In this document: in pieces, positions 14,969 to 22,388 of the stretch | How positions within the stretch are numbered: position 1 is the first letter of the stretch | Layout: every line of letters begins with the position of its first letter | Source of the DNA: Rhodocyclaceae bacterium | GTDB lineage: Bacteria; Pseudomonadota; Gammaproteobacteria; Burkholderiales; Rhodocyclaceae | Assembly: GCA_006218025.1 (NCBI GenBank) | Contig: VBWA01000001.1 | Span: 235,092-299,091, forward strand | DNA: 64,000 nucleotides | Direction of reading: 5' to 3' | Position numbers and translations under genes: made by a program | The notes under the pieces: model-generated | The model's database searches: none | What the model was told of the DNA's origin: nothing | What the model saw: the letters and a program-made list of their open reading frames with translations, nothing else

Positions 14969-15904
14969 TTACTGAAGGCTGACCTTGTGCTCCAGCGGGC
15001 CGGCCTTGGTCAGAGTCCACTCGACCATGGAGCCGGAATAAAGCCTGGCCTTCTTGTTGCCGACCAGTTCGCTGGAAACGAACCAGCCGATGGAAGCCAG
15101 ATGGCCGGTGTTGCAGAAGTTGATCTGCTCGCCGCTGGTGGGCACATTGGCCACCTTGAACAGCTTTTCAAGTTCGGTCTTGGGACGGAACACTCCGCCG
15201 CCGTTTTCGGTGGTCCAGCCCGACGGCAGATTCTTGGACCCGTGCAGGGTGCCGCTCTCGCTGGCCTTGGGGTTCCGGTTGATGCCGACATACTGATCCT
15301 CGGGCCGGCTATCGACCAGCAGCACACCCTTTGCCTTCGACGCTTTCACGTCATCGACGGTAGCGACCATCTCCATGCGCAGGTGAGGCGTGAAGGTCTT
15401 GGCTGCCACCACCTTGGCCGCACCTGTTTCGAGCGGATTGGCCTTGTCCTTGGCCCAGGCCGCCATGCCGCCGTTGAGGATCGACACATTGTCGTGACCG
15501 AGCACCTTGAAGGTCCAGTAGATGCGCGTGGCCCAGCCCATGTCCAGGTAGGCGCCGCCGGGCGCAACCAGCACGACGTGGGTATTGTTGTCGACGCCGA
15601 GGCTGCCGATGTGGGCGACCAGCTTGTCGAACTTGGCCGGGAGCATTTCAGGTACCTTGTCGGCCCGTTCCTCGCGCCAGCCGGACTTGGCGAAGTCGGT
15701 ATTCACCGCGCCGGGAATATGGCCGCGCAGGAAATCGGACGTCCCCTGCATGTCCACGACGACAATGCCGGGCTTGCCGAGATTGGCCTTGACCCAGGCG
15801 GCGTCGACCAGCGGATCGGCGGCGAAGGCCGTACCGATGAAACCGAACAGGAACGTCAAGGCCAGCCAGAACGACCGGCCGCTATTCATCAATATATTTT
15901 TCAT
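14969..15904 (-). CDS. Periplasmic two-domain thiosulfate sulfurtransferase (rhodanese)
   Basis: A 311-residue protein with a signal peptide (FWLALTFLFGFIGTAFA). Two rhodanese domains follow: the first has GHIPGAVNTDF but no catalytic Cys; the second carries the active loop FCNTGHLAS and the VDSRPEDQY motif. It should move sulfane sulfur in the periplasm, with thiosulfate as the likely donor. ATG at 15904 is preceded by GGAGGAGAGACTC; an earlier ATG lies inside this ribosome site and was rejected. A gap of 48 nt separates it from the upstream small gene. Confidence 0.88.
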   Translation of the reverse strand: MKNILMNSGRSFWLALTFLFGFIGTAFAADPLVDAAWVKANLGKPGIVVVDMQGTSDFLRGHIPGAVNTDFAKSGWREERADKVPEMLPAKFDKLVAHIGSLGVDNNTHVVLVAPGGAYLDMGWATRIYWTFKVLGHDNVSILNGGMAAWAKDKANPLETGAAKVVAAKTFTPHLRMEMVATVDDVKASKAKGVLLVDSRPEDQYVGINRNPKASESGTLHGSKNLPSGWTTENGGGVFRPKTELEKLFKVANVPTSGEQINFCNTGHLASIGWFVSSELVGNKKARLYSGSMVEWTLTKAGPLEHKVSLQ

Positions 15905-15952
15905 GAGTCTCTCCTCCATCAGGTTTGTGGGTTCTGCCGGGTGCTGCTTGCT

Positions 15953-16138
15953 TCAAGTGCTGACAACCAGGTCGGCGGCCAGGAGAGCGGCAATGACGCC
16001 GTCCCAGTCGCTTTCCCGCAGGTCCTGACGCCGGATATCGACGATGTCGACGCGATGCGCCGATGTCGTCTGCCGCAGCGCGGCGATCACGGTCTGGGCG
16101 TCGGGAAACAGACCGGTATTCAATTGCACGATGTTCAT
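15953..16138 (-). CDS. Small DsrH/TusB-like protein (tentative)
   Basis: A 61-residue protein, MNIVQLNTGLFPDAQ..., ending DGVIAALLAADLVVST. The short alpha/beta pattern and its place directly after two DsrE-like genes suggest a third, reduced DsrE-superfamily member. It has no cysteine, so it cannot itself carry a persulfide. The gap to the previous stop is 7 nt. Coding status is supported by operon position and codon use, not by a known family match. Confidence 0.55.
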   Translation of the reverse strand: MNIVQLNTGLFPDAQTVIAALRQTTSAHRVDIVDIRRQDLRESDWDGVIAALLAADLVVST

Positions 16139-16145
16139 GATGAAC

Positions 16146-16433
16146 TCACAGCGAAAGCACGATGTCGGCGTTGGTCATCGCCAGGGCCAGTGCCGAAGCG
16201 TCGAGCAGGGGCAGATCCTCGGCCATTTCAGCCACGGTGGTTTGCGGCGCGATGCCGGTCAGTTCCAGCAGTTCTGCATTGGCGGCATTTTCGGGCGTTT
16301 CAGCCACGGGCCCGGTCATGAAAATCAGACCGACCTGGTGACCGAAGATGGTCAGGCCGGCGGCGACGCGCATGGCTTCGGCGTGATCATGTCGCGCCAG
16401 CACCAGAAGTCTTTTCTCGCTATTTGTACTCAC
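16146..16433 (-). CDS. DsrE/DsrF-like small protein without cysteine
   Basis: A 95-residue protein. The start LLVLARHDHAEAMRVAAGL and GHQVGLIFMTGPV followed by helical segments fit the DsrE/YchN alpha/beta fold. No cysteine is present. The chosen GTG overlaps the stop of the preceding gene (GTGA), giving translational coupling. Probably a structural partner in a hetero-oligomer with the 16430 gene product rather than a sulfur carrier. Confidence 0.65.
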   Translation of the reverse strand: MSTNSEKRLLVLARHDHAEAMRVAAGLTIFGHQVGLIFMTGPVAETPENAANAELLELTGIAPQTTVAEMAEDLPLLDASALALAMTNADIVLSL

Positions 16434-16720
16434 AGGCTCACCACCTTGCGCGCCTCGCCCATCAGGGCGCTGTTGGCTGTCTGGCTGCCGGACTCGACCG
16501 GGCAGACCAGCCCCGGACAGAAGCGGTGCCACGATTCCTCGCAGACCACCGCGCGATCGGCCTGCGTCAGCGCCGCCGTCAGGTCGGTGTCCCTTAGCCC
16601 GAGCACGCCTTCGTGCGTGAAGAACGCGCCGTTGCTGCACCCGGCGCGGCGTGCAGCGAGCAGCAGCGGATACAGCAGTCGCCCACCCGCTGCCGTGCTG
16701 ACATGGAACAGGATATCCAT
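16430..16720 (-). CDS. DsrE-like small protein with cysteines
   Basis: A 96-residue protein. DILFHVSTAAGGRLLYPLLL and the following AFFTHEGVLGL segment fit a DsrE-type fold; HRFCPGLVCPVESG supplies two cysteines that could carry sulfur. It overlaps both neighbours by ATGA/GTGA junctions. Role inferred: receives sulfane sulfur from the rhodanese or TusA-like carrier of the same operon. Confidence 0.65.
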   Translation of the reverse strand: MDILFHVSTAAGGRLLYPLLLAARRAGCSNGAFFTHEGVLGLRDTDLTAALTQADRAVVCEESWHRFCPGLVCPVESGSQTANSALMGEARKVVSL

Positions 16721-17688
16721 CAGGCCATTCTCCGTCGTGAAAGTATCCAGCCGCCGGCGAAGGCCGCGAGCAGCGCGGCGCCGGCCGCCATGGCGATGAC
16801 AGCGCGGGAGGCGCCGGAAGTCGGCGCTGGCGAGACGGCGGCAAGCACCGGCGACGCGACGGCTGGCGCCTCGGCGCGGCGTTCCGGGTAGGTGGCGGCA
16901 TCGACGGGCAGGCTGCCGTCGGCGGCCCACTCCGCCCAGCCGCCCGAATAGATGCGCGCGGCAAACCCGTGGCCGGCGACCAGTCGCGTGAAATAGGCGA
17001 GCCCTTCGTAGGCATCGTGGGCATAGGCGATCGCGCCATTCGCCGGCAATGGCGGACGTGCGGCAAGCGTCATCGCCGGCAGCAGCATGGCGCCCGGCAG
17101 ATGGCCGCCTCGCGCAGCGCGAACCGTTTCGCCCCAGTACTCCAGTTCGCTGCGGCCATCGAGCAGCGTCACACCTGCGGCTTCGCGCCGAAGCTCCTGT
17201 TCCAGCTCCTGCTTCAGCACCACGCGTTCGGCGCGCATCGGCGCGGTAAATACGGCGGCGCGGATGATGCCGCGTTCATGTCCCGGAGATGCATCGGTGC
17301 GCCCGGACAAGACGCGCGCCAGCGGTTCCGTCAGGACGCGCACCTGCCGCTGGCCAGCGAGATACAAGAGTCCGCCGACGAAATCGCGCGCCGTGGCGTC
17401 CTGGCCGACGACCAGCACCGCTTCGCTGCCGTCCAGGCCCGCCGTGCCAAGCAGCCAGAGGATGTCGCGCTCGCTCGGCAAGCGACGATGCGGACCGAGA
17501 AAATCTTCCGCCGGCAGGCAGCGCGCACCTGGCAGGGATGACCGCTTGCAGTCGGCCAACGGGCGGCTGTCGATCACGACTTCATTGGCGACAGCGGACG
17601 TTGCGTAGTGGAACGCCTCGTCCGCGTGCGCCGCGGCCAACGCCGTCAGGCCGATGGCGAATACCACAAGGTTTGCAGCGACCCGCAT
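16720..17688 (-). CDS. Membrane-anchored rhodanese-like protein without catalytic cysteine
   Basis: A 322-residue protein with a signal peptide, two rhodanese-like domains (first VVIDSRPLADCKRSSLPGAR, second VTLLDGRSELEYWGE and IYSGGWAEWAADGSLP) and a C-terminal membrane span (AAGALLLAAFAGG region) with an RRR cytoplasmic tail. At the usual active-site position the second domain reads AYAHDAYEGL, so the catalytic Cys is missing. The linker before the membrane span contains VSPAPTSGA, encoded by a repeat copy at 16819. ATG at 17688 was preferred over an upstream TTG. A scaffolding or sulfur-binding role on the outer face of the membrane is an inference. Confidence 0.75.
   Translation of the reverse strand: MRVAANLVVFAIGLTALAAAHADEAFHYATSAVANEVVIDSRPLADCKRSSLPGARCLPAEDFLGPHRRLPSERDILWLLGTAGLDGSEAVLVVGQDATARDFVGGLLYLAGQRQVRVLTEPLARVLSGRTDASPGHERGIIRAAVFTAPMRAERVVLKQELEQELRREAAGVTLLDGRSELEYWGETVRAARGGHLPGAMLLPAMTLAARPPLPANGAIAYAHDAYEGLAYFTRLVAGHGFAARIYSGGWAEWAADGSLPVDAATYPERRAEAPAVASPVLAAVSPAPTSGASRAVIAMAAGAALLAAFAGGWILSRRRMA
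16819..16839 (+). repeat. Short-form (A) repeat inside the membrane rhodanese gene
   Basis: GTCGGCGCTGGCGAGACGGC followed by G; read from the minus strand as AVSPAPTS in the linker before the C-terminal membrane span. Confidence 0.85.
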
Positions 17689-17690
17689 CG

Positions 17691-17963
17691 TCAGCAACCG
17701 CCGAAACGCTTCGCCGCGGGCGGCGCACCGCCCGCACCCACCGGGGCCGGGGGATTGTCGATGTAATAGCCCATCAGGTCGATCACCGTCACCTTGCCGA
17801 AACCGGGCAGGTCGAGTTCGGGCAGGGTTTCCGGCGGCGCCGGCTTTTTCGATGCCGCGATGGTCTCGTGCGGTAGCGCGGCAAGCGAGAAGCCAAGGGC
17901 GCAGACGGCGACAGTCAGCACCAGGCTCACGGAACAGAAAATCACGCCGGTGCGATTCAGCAT
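17691..17963 (-). CDS. Small membrane protein with C-terminal cysteine
   Basis: A 90-residue protein: one N-terminal membrane span (VIFCSVSLVLTVAVCALGF), a proline-rich linker and a conserved-looking segment LPGFGKVTVIDLMGYYIDNP, ending RFGGC. The terminal Cys recalls the swinging-arm cysteine of DsrC/TusE proteins, but the family is not recognised. Its stop lies 2 nt from the start of the rhodanese gene. The soluble part should face the periplasm. Confidence 0.7.
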   Translation of the reverse strand: MLNRTGVIFCSVSLVLTVAVCALGFSLAALPHETIAASKKPAPPETLPELDLPGFGKVTVIDLMGYYIDNPPAPVGAGGAPPAAKRFGGC

Positions 17964-17976
17964 GCTGATTCTCCGC

Positions 17977-18072
17977 TCACAGCGAGTCGCTGAAAAAGGC
18001 CAGATACATCATGCCGAAAGCCAGGCAGAACAGCAGCCCGTGGGCAATGGTTTGCAGGTCCAGAGCCATCAT
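17977..18072 (-). CDS. 31-residue single-span membrane peptide
   Basis: MMALDLQTIAHGLLFCLAFG..., a single hydrophobic helix. AAGGGAGGCAA precedes the double ATG, and the first ATG overlaps the stop of the gene before it (ATGA). Such tiny genes are easily missed; the ribosome site and tight spacing on both sides make it credible. It may stabilise the membrane complex formed by the operon products. Confidence 0.65.
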   Translation of the reverse strand: MMALDLQTIAHGLLFCLAFGMMYLAFFSDSL

Positions 18073-18278
18073 TTGCCTCCCTTGTAATGCTGCACCAGGG
18101 TTTCGACCGACACGGGCTGGCCCGTGACCGGATGAACGACCGGCGGCGTGAAGTAGGGCACGCCGTCCCTGGTGGTCTTCATGCCCGATGGCGGAGCGAA
18201 GGTCATCCAGAGAAAGCCGCCGACGCTGGCAATCGCCGAGAGCGCGACGAGGAAACGCAGGAGCTGTCTTTGCCACAT
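18069..18278 (-). CDS. 69-residue single-span membrane protein
   Basis: One N-terminal span (FLVALSAIASVGGFLWMTFA) followed by a periplasmic tail containing GVPYFTPPVVHPVTGQP and QHYKGGK. The tail is patterned like a partner-binding segment rather than random sequence. It sits 4 nt after the TusA-type gene. Unknown family. Confidence 0.7.
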   Translation of the reverse strand: MWQRQLLRFLVALSAIASVGGFLWMTFAPPSGMKTTRDGVPYFTPPVVHPVTGQPVSVETLVQHYKGGK

Positions 18279-18282
18279 GGCA

Positions 18283-18588
18283 TCAGTCCTTCTGGATATA
18301 GATGTGCCAGCAATGGGGCGCCTTGACCGTCTCCAGATGCGTGGCATCCAGCTCGTCGCACAGCGGCGGCAGCGCCTCGACCGAGGACGGGTTGTCGGCC
18401 AGCACTTCGATGATGTCGCCGACGGCGACCTCGCCGATGGCCTTCTTGGTCATCAACTGCGGCCGCGGACAGGAGACGCCCAGGCAATCGACACGGCGGG
18501 CGATCCCGATCTTCGTACCGTCCGCGAGCACTGCTTCGCCCCTGGTGACGGTTTCCTCGACCTTCTTTTTCGTTCCGAACAGTCCCAT
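18283..18588 (-). CDS. TusA-family sulfur carrier protein
   Basis: A 101-residue cytoplasmic protein. After a short N-terminal extension (MGLFGTKKKVEETVTRGEA) comes the TusA/SirA fold with the signature CLGVSCPRPQLMTKKAI, whose second Cys is the persulfide carrier, and LADNPSSVEALPPLCDEL. Adjacency to two YeeE/YedE halves parallels the YeeE-YeeD (TsuA-TsuB) thiosulfate uptake pair, so it may receive sulfur entering through that permease. AGGGGATAGGAAG precedes the ATG. Confidence 0.92.
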   Translation of the reverse strand: MGLFGTKKKVEETVTRGEAVLADGTKIGIARRVDCLGVSCPRPQLMTKKAIGEVAVGDIIEVLADNPSSVEALPPLCDELDATHLETVKAPHCWHIYIQKD

Positions 18589-18604
18589 CTTCCTATCCCC
18601 TTGG

Positions 18605-19255
18605 TCAGGCTTCGACAGTGGCGACCTTGGCCGCCTTTTTCTTCTGGTGTTCCTTCTGGTGCTTCTCGTGCTCGGCGTGCTGCGCGCGCTCGCGGCGCAG
18701 GATGCCTCGATACAGGGCGAACAGGAGCGCCGTCTGCACCAGCCCGAAGACGATGGCGGGCACGCCAAGCTTGTCCTGCAGCGTCTGCGCGTTGGCGAAT
18801 CCCAGTTGCAGCGCCGGCAGATTGACCTGCCCGGTCATGGTCTGCGGCGCGGGCGGCCACCAGCTCGCCGACCACACCAGCGAGAAGAGGAACATGCCGA
18901 CGAAAGTAAAAATCAGCGCCCACAGCGCGCCGATGTTGCCCTCTCCCGCCTTGACCCAGGTCGAGACGGTGCAGGCCCCGGCCAGCACCATGCCGATGCC
19001 GAACAGGAAGAGGCCAGCGAAAGTATTGAGGCCGACATCGAATTGCAGCGGATGGCCGGCGCCTACGCTCATGAAGCCGGTGAAGCCGATGGTGAGAATC
19101 ATCATCGCCACCAGCATCGCCTTGGTGTTGCGGTAGGTCTTGAACATGATGGCATCGCGCAGCGCGGCGGTATTGCAAAAGCGCGAGCGCTGCATCAACA
19201 GGCCGGCCACCGAGCCGAACAAAAATGCGACCAGGCATTCGACAACGGGCGTCAT
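18605..19255 (-). CDS. YeeE/YedE-family permease, second half
   Basis: A 216-residue protein with about four to five membrane spans. MQRSRFCNTAALRDA and LAGACTVSTWVKAGEG carry the conserved cysteines that relay thiosulfate through YeeE proteins. A charged cytoplasmic tail (EHEKHQKEHQKKKAAK) ends it. It overlaps the first half by 4 nt; the two together have the size of one full YeeE. The substrate is presumably thiosulfate or another small sulfur species. Confidence 0.88.
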   Translation of the reverse strand: MTPVVECLVAFLFGSVAGLLMQRSRFCNTAALRDAIMFKTYRNTKAMLVAMMILTIGFTGFMSVGAGHPLQFDVGLNTFAGLFLFGIGMVLAGACTVSTWVKAGEGNIGALWALIFTFVGMFLFSLVWSASWWPPAPQTMTGQVNLPALQLGFANAQTLQDKLGVPAIVFGLVQTALLFALYRGILRRERAQHAEHEKHQKEHQKKKAAKVATVEA

Positions 19256-19749
19256 ACGTCCCCCTCCAGCATTTTCTTGTAAATCATCGAACCGACCCAG
19301 GCGCCCGCGACAATGCCGGACATCGCGAGATAGCCACCGAGGTTCATCTCCGGCATCAGGCCGAAGAAGGTCGAGACGTTGCAGATATAGGCCAGGCGGA
19401 TGCCGAAGCCCATCAGCAGCCCGCCGATGGTGATGAGAATCCATTCGGAGAGATGGCGCGGCACGCGCCAGTAGAACTCCTTGCTCAGCACCGCGCCGAC
19501 GAAGGCGCCGAACAGCATGCCGAGGCTGATGTAGATCTTCCAGTAATCGGCGTGGGGCGGAAAAACCACGTTCCAGAAAGGGATGCGCTGCAACTCGTCG
19601 CCGAGCACGGCCTGGGCCATCAGCCCGGTCATCATGGTCTCGCCGCCGCCCACCGTCCACGCGCCCATCAGCAGAAACATGAAAATGTCGAGCACCGCGA
19701 TCGCCGAAAGCGCAATGATCGGATCCAGAGTCTTGCGAAAAAACTCCAT
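19252..19749 (-). CDS. YeeE/YedE-family permease, first half
   Basis: A 165-residue protein with about four spans and GIRLAYICNVSTFFG, a YeeE-type cysteine motif. First gene of the twelve-gene minus-strand operon. ATG at 19749 follows GAGGAAGACAGGC. With the 18605 gene it likely forms a split transporter. An RHH regulator gene diverges 155 bp away and may control it. Confidence 0.88.
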   Translation of the reverse strand: MEFFRKTLDPIIALSAIAVLDIFMFLLMGAWTVGGGETMMTGLMAQAVLGDELQRIPFWNVVFPPHADYWKIYISLGMLFGAFVGAVLSKEFYWRVPRHLSEWILITIGGLLMGFGIRLAYICNVSTFFGLMPEMNLGGYLAMSGIVAGAWVGSMIYKKMLEGDV

Positions 19750-19904
19750 GCCTGTCTTCCTCCTGTGTGCAGTCGGCTTACCGGTCAATACCCCGCGGCC
19801 GACGCCTTGTTGTGGGAATGATTCTGCAGCACTCCGCCGCGTCTGATGTAGTATTTATTGCAAACATTTTGCCAGCGTGTCGCCGGGGTGGCGGGAAGGA
19901 TGAA

Positions 19905-20255
19905 ATGACCATCTATCAGGAATCGCAAGGAGTACTCGATCACATGTTCAACGCCTGCACCACGGCGCAGATCAGCGAGTTCATTCCCGAAAAGCGTGGT
20001 TTTCGTCTGCACGGCCACAGCACCACAGTCACGCTTGAGCGTGCCTTCTGGAACGTGCTCGACGCCATGGCCCAGGACTGCGGCCTCCCCGTGCCGCGCC
20101 TGATTGAGCAGGTGCTCGACAGTTGCATGGTCGCCAACGACAAGAATCTGTCGTCCTGCCTGCGGGTGATTTGCCTCAAGTACCTGAATATCTACGCATC
20201 CACCGACGCGAGCGGAGAAGCCCCGGCAAAAATCGATTGCGTGCCGAAAGGCTGA
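19905..20255 (+). CDS. Ribbon-helix-helix (RHH_4-type) regulator
   Basis: A 116-residue protein. GFRLHGHSTTVTLERAFWNV followed by LDAMAQDCGLPVPRLIEQVL has the RHH_4 pattern: a short basic strand and two helices. GGGAAGGATGAA precedes the ATG. It diverges from the sulfur-relay operon with 155 bp between starts, where its operator would be expected, though no clear palindrome is visible there. Autoregulation and control of the operon are inferences. Confidence 0.75.
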   Translation: MTIYQESQGVLDHMFNACTTAQISEFIPEKRGFRLHGHSTTVTLERAFWNVLDAMAQDCGLPVPRLIEQVLDSCMVANDKNLSSCLRVICLKYLNIYASTDASGEAPAKIDCVPKG

Positions 20256-20272
20256 AGCGCTGCGCCGGCGCT

Positions 20273-20290
20273 GGCGCTGGCGGGACGGCG
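20273..20290 (+). repeat. Degenerate short-form (A) repeat
   Basis: GCGCCGGCGCTGGCGCTGGC followed by GGGACGGCG keeps the right half of the dispersed repeat. It lies between two convergent genes. Confidence 0.5.
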
Positions 20291-20292
20291 CC

Positions 20293-20703
20293 TTATTTCA
20301 TACGCTCGCCCAACACCGCCTGCACGTCGGCCGTGGTCCACTTTCCACGCACGCCGGGCGGCGCGCCCTCGATGGCCGGGAAGTTCACGAACTCGTGCGT
20401 AACGCCGTCCTTGCGCCGGTGACCATATTTGCCGTCGATCAGGATCACGATCGGGACGTGGCCACTCAATCCGGCCGCGGCGAGACGTTTCGCGCCCTGC
20501 GGACTTTCGATGTCGATTTCGACGACCTTGAGTTTTGTCCCCTGCGCCGCCAGCCACTCGCGCAACGGCTTGAGCGCGCTTTGTACCGGCGGGTGGGGCA
20601 TGGCGAGAATCTCCACCGTCGGCGGTGCAGCGAGCGCATGGCCCGCGGCAAGTGCGAGGGCGGTGGCGGCCAGCGCGGCCAGAAAATGTCTGCGGGTCTT
20701 CAT
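20293..20703 (-). CDS. Exported thioredoxin-fold-like protein without a CxxC
   Basis: A 136-residue protein with a signal peptide carrying RR (KTRRHFLAALAATALALAAG). The mature part follows a thioredoxin-like order: VEILAMPHPPVQSALKPL in place of strand-CxxC-helix, then VVEIDI and HVPIVILIDGKYGHRR with the conserved cis-Pro region. No cysteine is present in the mature protein, so it cannot act as an oxidoreductase; it may bind peptides or a metal. It is followed upstream by the DUF4395 gene on the same strand, 10 nt apart. Confidence 0.6.
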   Translation of the reverse strand: MKTRRHFLAALAATALALAAGHALAAPPTVEILAMPHPPVQSALKPLREWLAAQGTKLKVVEIDIESPQGAKRLAAAGLSGHVPIVILIDGKYGHRRKDGVTHEFVNFPAIEGAPPGVRGKWTTADVQAVLGERMK

Positions 20704-20713
20704 TGTGCAATCC

Positions 20714-21460
20714 CTATTTGCAATTGTTGTGCAGCTTCCACATTTCGGCGTGGCCCATGGCCACGGCCCAGTCGGGCGGCGTGCATTTGCCTCCAGCGGC
20801 CGTGACGGCCGCGGGCGCCGCAGCGGCCGGCATGACCGCCGCAGCGGCCGGAAACCAGCGCTCGCCGACCAGGGCGATCAGCGCAAGAAACATCACCACG
20901 ATCGCCGTGCCGCCAGCGCCGACTTTCTGGCTGGCGTGCCGGGTAAACACTTCGCCAATTTCACATGTGCCGCCCGGGCAGTGCTGCGCCTGCCGGCGCG
21001 AGAACGCGTTGTAGATCTTGCAGGCCAGACAGATGCCGAATGCGCTCTCGAAGAACATCAGCGTGAGGCAGGTGGCGCAGACGATCAGGTTGATCGGGCC
21101 GATCACGTTGTTGAGTACGATCAGGTAGAACATGACGACGGCCAGCGTCCAGCCCACGGCCCACGCGAAACGCTTCTGCGGCGCGCCGGACCATTCCGGC
21201 ACTTGATTCTTCACCGCGAGGCGGCCGAGGATCATGCTCGGCGAATACTTCGGATTGATGAAAATGCGGATGGTGAAGTCGATCAGGAAGGCAATGACGA
21301 AGATTTTCGTCAAGCGAAAATTGCCCATCAGCCACGAGTTCAGGAATGACACCAGGGCGAAGAAGAACAGGATGCCGGCGCTGGCCCGCACTTCGCGCTC
21401 GTTGAGCACGGGTACCGAATAGCCTTCCACCGTTTCGCCAAAGCCGATCAGCTTGCTCAT
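20714..21460 (-). CDS. DUF4395-family membrane protein with C-terminal extension
   Basis: A 248-residue protein. The first 150 residues match DUF4395 in character: NEREVRASAGILFFFALVSF, several membrane spans, and FGICLACKIYNAFSR with two cysteines. The family often sits with thioredoxin or rhodanese genes. After the DUF comes CPGGTCEIG, then SQKVGAGGTA encoded by a repeat copy at 20903, another membrane span and a C-terminal tail with two cysteines. Probably part of periplasmic thiol chemistry with the neighbouring thioredoxin-like proteins. Confidence 0.75.
   Translation of the reverse strand: MSKLIGFGETVEGYSVPVLNEREVRASAGILFFFALVSFLNSWLMGNFRLTKIFVIAFLIDFTIRIFINPKYSPSMILGRLAVKNQVPEWSGAPQKRFAWAVGWTLAVVMFYLIVLNNVIGPINLIVCATCLTLMFFESAFGICLACKIYNAFSRRQAQHCPGGTCEIGEVFTRHASQKVGAGGTAIVVMFLALIALVGERWFPAAAAVMPAAAAPAAVTAAGGKCTPPDWAVAMGHAEMWKLHNNCK
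20903..20923 (-). repeat. Short-form (A) repeat inside the DUF4395 gene
   Basis: CGCCGTGCCGCCAGCGCCGA followed by C; read in frame from the minus strand as KVGAGGTA, just before the last membrane span. Confidence 0.85.
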
Positions 21461-21536
21461 TGGGGTTCTTTCTAAAGGTCAGCGCTGACTCGCTCTGCGT
21501 ACCTGGAATTCCGCTTCGCGGGCAGGTAACGGCGAT

Positions 21537-22295
21537 TCAGCGCTGCGGCAGGCGCAGCACCATGCCCGGCGCCAGCGTGATGTTGTCGATGTGGCCGGCG
21601 GCCTTGCCGTCGCGCGACACGAGATGGATATGGATGGCGTTCTTCAAACCACTCTCCTTCGGGATGGCTGGTGCGTACGCACTGATGAACACGCCCGGAT
21701 GCTTCTCGGAATAAAAGCCGATGATGTCCATGAGCTGGTTCTTCGCAGTGTAGTTGGCCTTCGACTTGGCGAACAGCTCGCTGTTGATCGGCTTGCCGTC
21801 GGTGAGGTCGACATTGATGTGCCACTTGACCTCGGCAGGCGTGCCGGCGAGCTGAAAGGGGAAAGGTTTGCTCACGTCGATGCCGGCAGCCGCCGCGCGC
21901 GCCTTGACGAAGTCCTGCAATTGCCGGTAACCCTTGACCTCCGCCGGGACGGGCTCCTCGCGCCACTTCGACTGTTGCGTCCACACCGCAAAGACGGCGC
22001 CATGCTCGTGCCCATGGTCCATCGTGTAGTCCTTGCCGCGCACCTTGGTGACGTAGGGCTTGCCCTGATAGACGGTGATCTCGCCATCGAGTCCGGCGAC
22101 GGCGCCGACGCCGAAAGAATCGGGCGTGGCGGCCATGGCGGCGACGGTCAGCGTCTGCGCGGCCTTGCCGCTATCGAAAATGGTCTTTTGCGAACCGGCG
22201 TATTCGACCAGGCCGTCTTTCGTCGATTGCACGACGGCAGTGGCACAGGCAGCCAGCACGAGGCCTGCTGCGACGATGGATATTCTTTTCTGCAT
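21537..22295 (-). CDS. Acetolactate-decarboxylase-fold lipoprotein
   Basis: A 252-residue protein. The N-terminus has a lipobox (GLVLAACAT), so it is probably a lipoprotein. DSFGVGAVAGLDGEITVYQG and, late, NAIHIHLVSRDGKAAGHIDN follow the AlsD/BudA pattern, where the HxH and a later His bind zinc. Family acetolactate decarboxylases are cytoplasmic and make acetoin; export here implies a different substrate. The Crp/Fnr gene diverges 93 bp away with a palindrome between, suggesting shared control. Confidence 0.75.
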   Translation of the reverse strand: MQKRISIVAAGLVLAACATAVVQSTKDGLVEYAGSQKTIFDSGKAAQTLTVAAMAATPDSFGVGAVAGLDGEITVYQGKPYVTKVRGKDYTMDHGHEHGAVFAVWTQQSKWREEPVPAEVKGYRQLQDFVKARAAAAGIDVSKPFPFQLAGTPAEVKWHINVDLTDGKPINSELFAKSKANYTAKNQLMDIIGFYSEKHPGVFISAYAPAIPKESGLKNAIHIHLVSRDGKAAGHIDNITLAPGMVLRLPQR

Positions 22296-22374
22296 GAACG
22301 TTCTCCTCCCGGTAGGCGGCTGGTGGCCGCATTTTGTGTGCGTGCAATTTAGCAAGGCTGAAAGGCGTTCCGCT

Positions 22375-22388
22375 ATGATCGCGATCAT
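22375..22388. promoter_or_regulatory. FNR/CRP-type operator palindrome
   Basis: ATGATCGCGATCAT, a perfect 14-bp palindrome with the TGAT-N4-ATCA core of Crp/Fnr-family sites. It ends one base before the ATG of the regulator gene at 22389, where binding would block translation or transcription, and lies 80 bp before the divergent lipoprotein gene. Confidence 0.65.
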
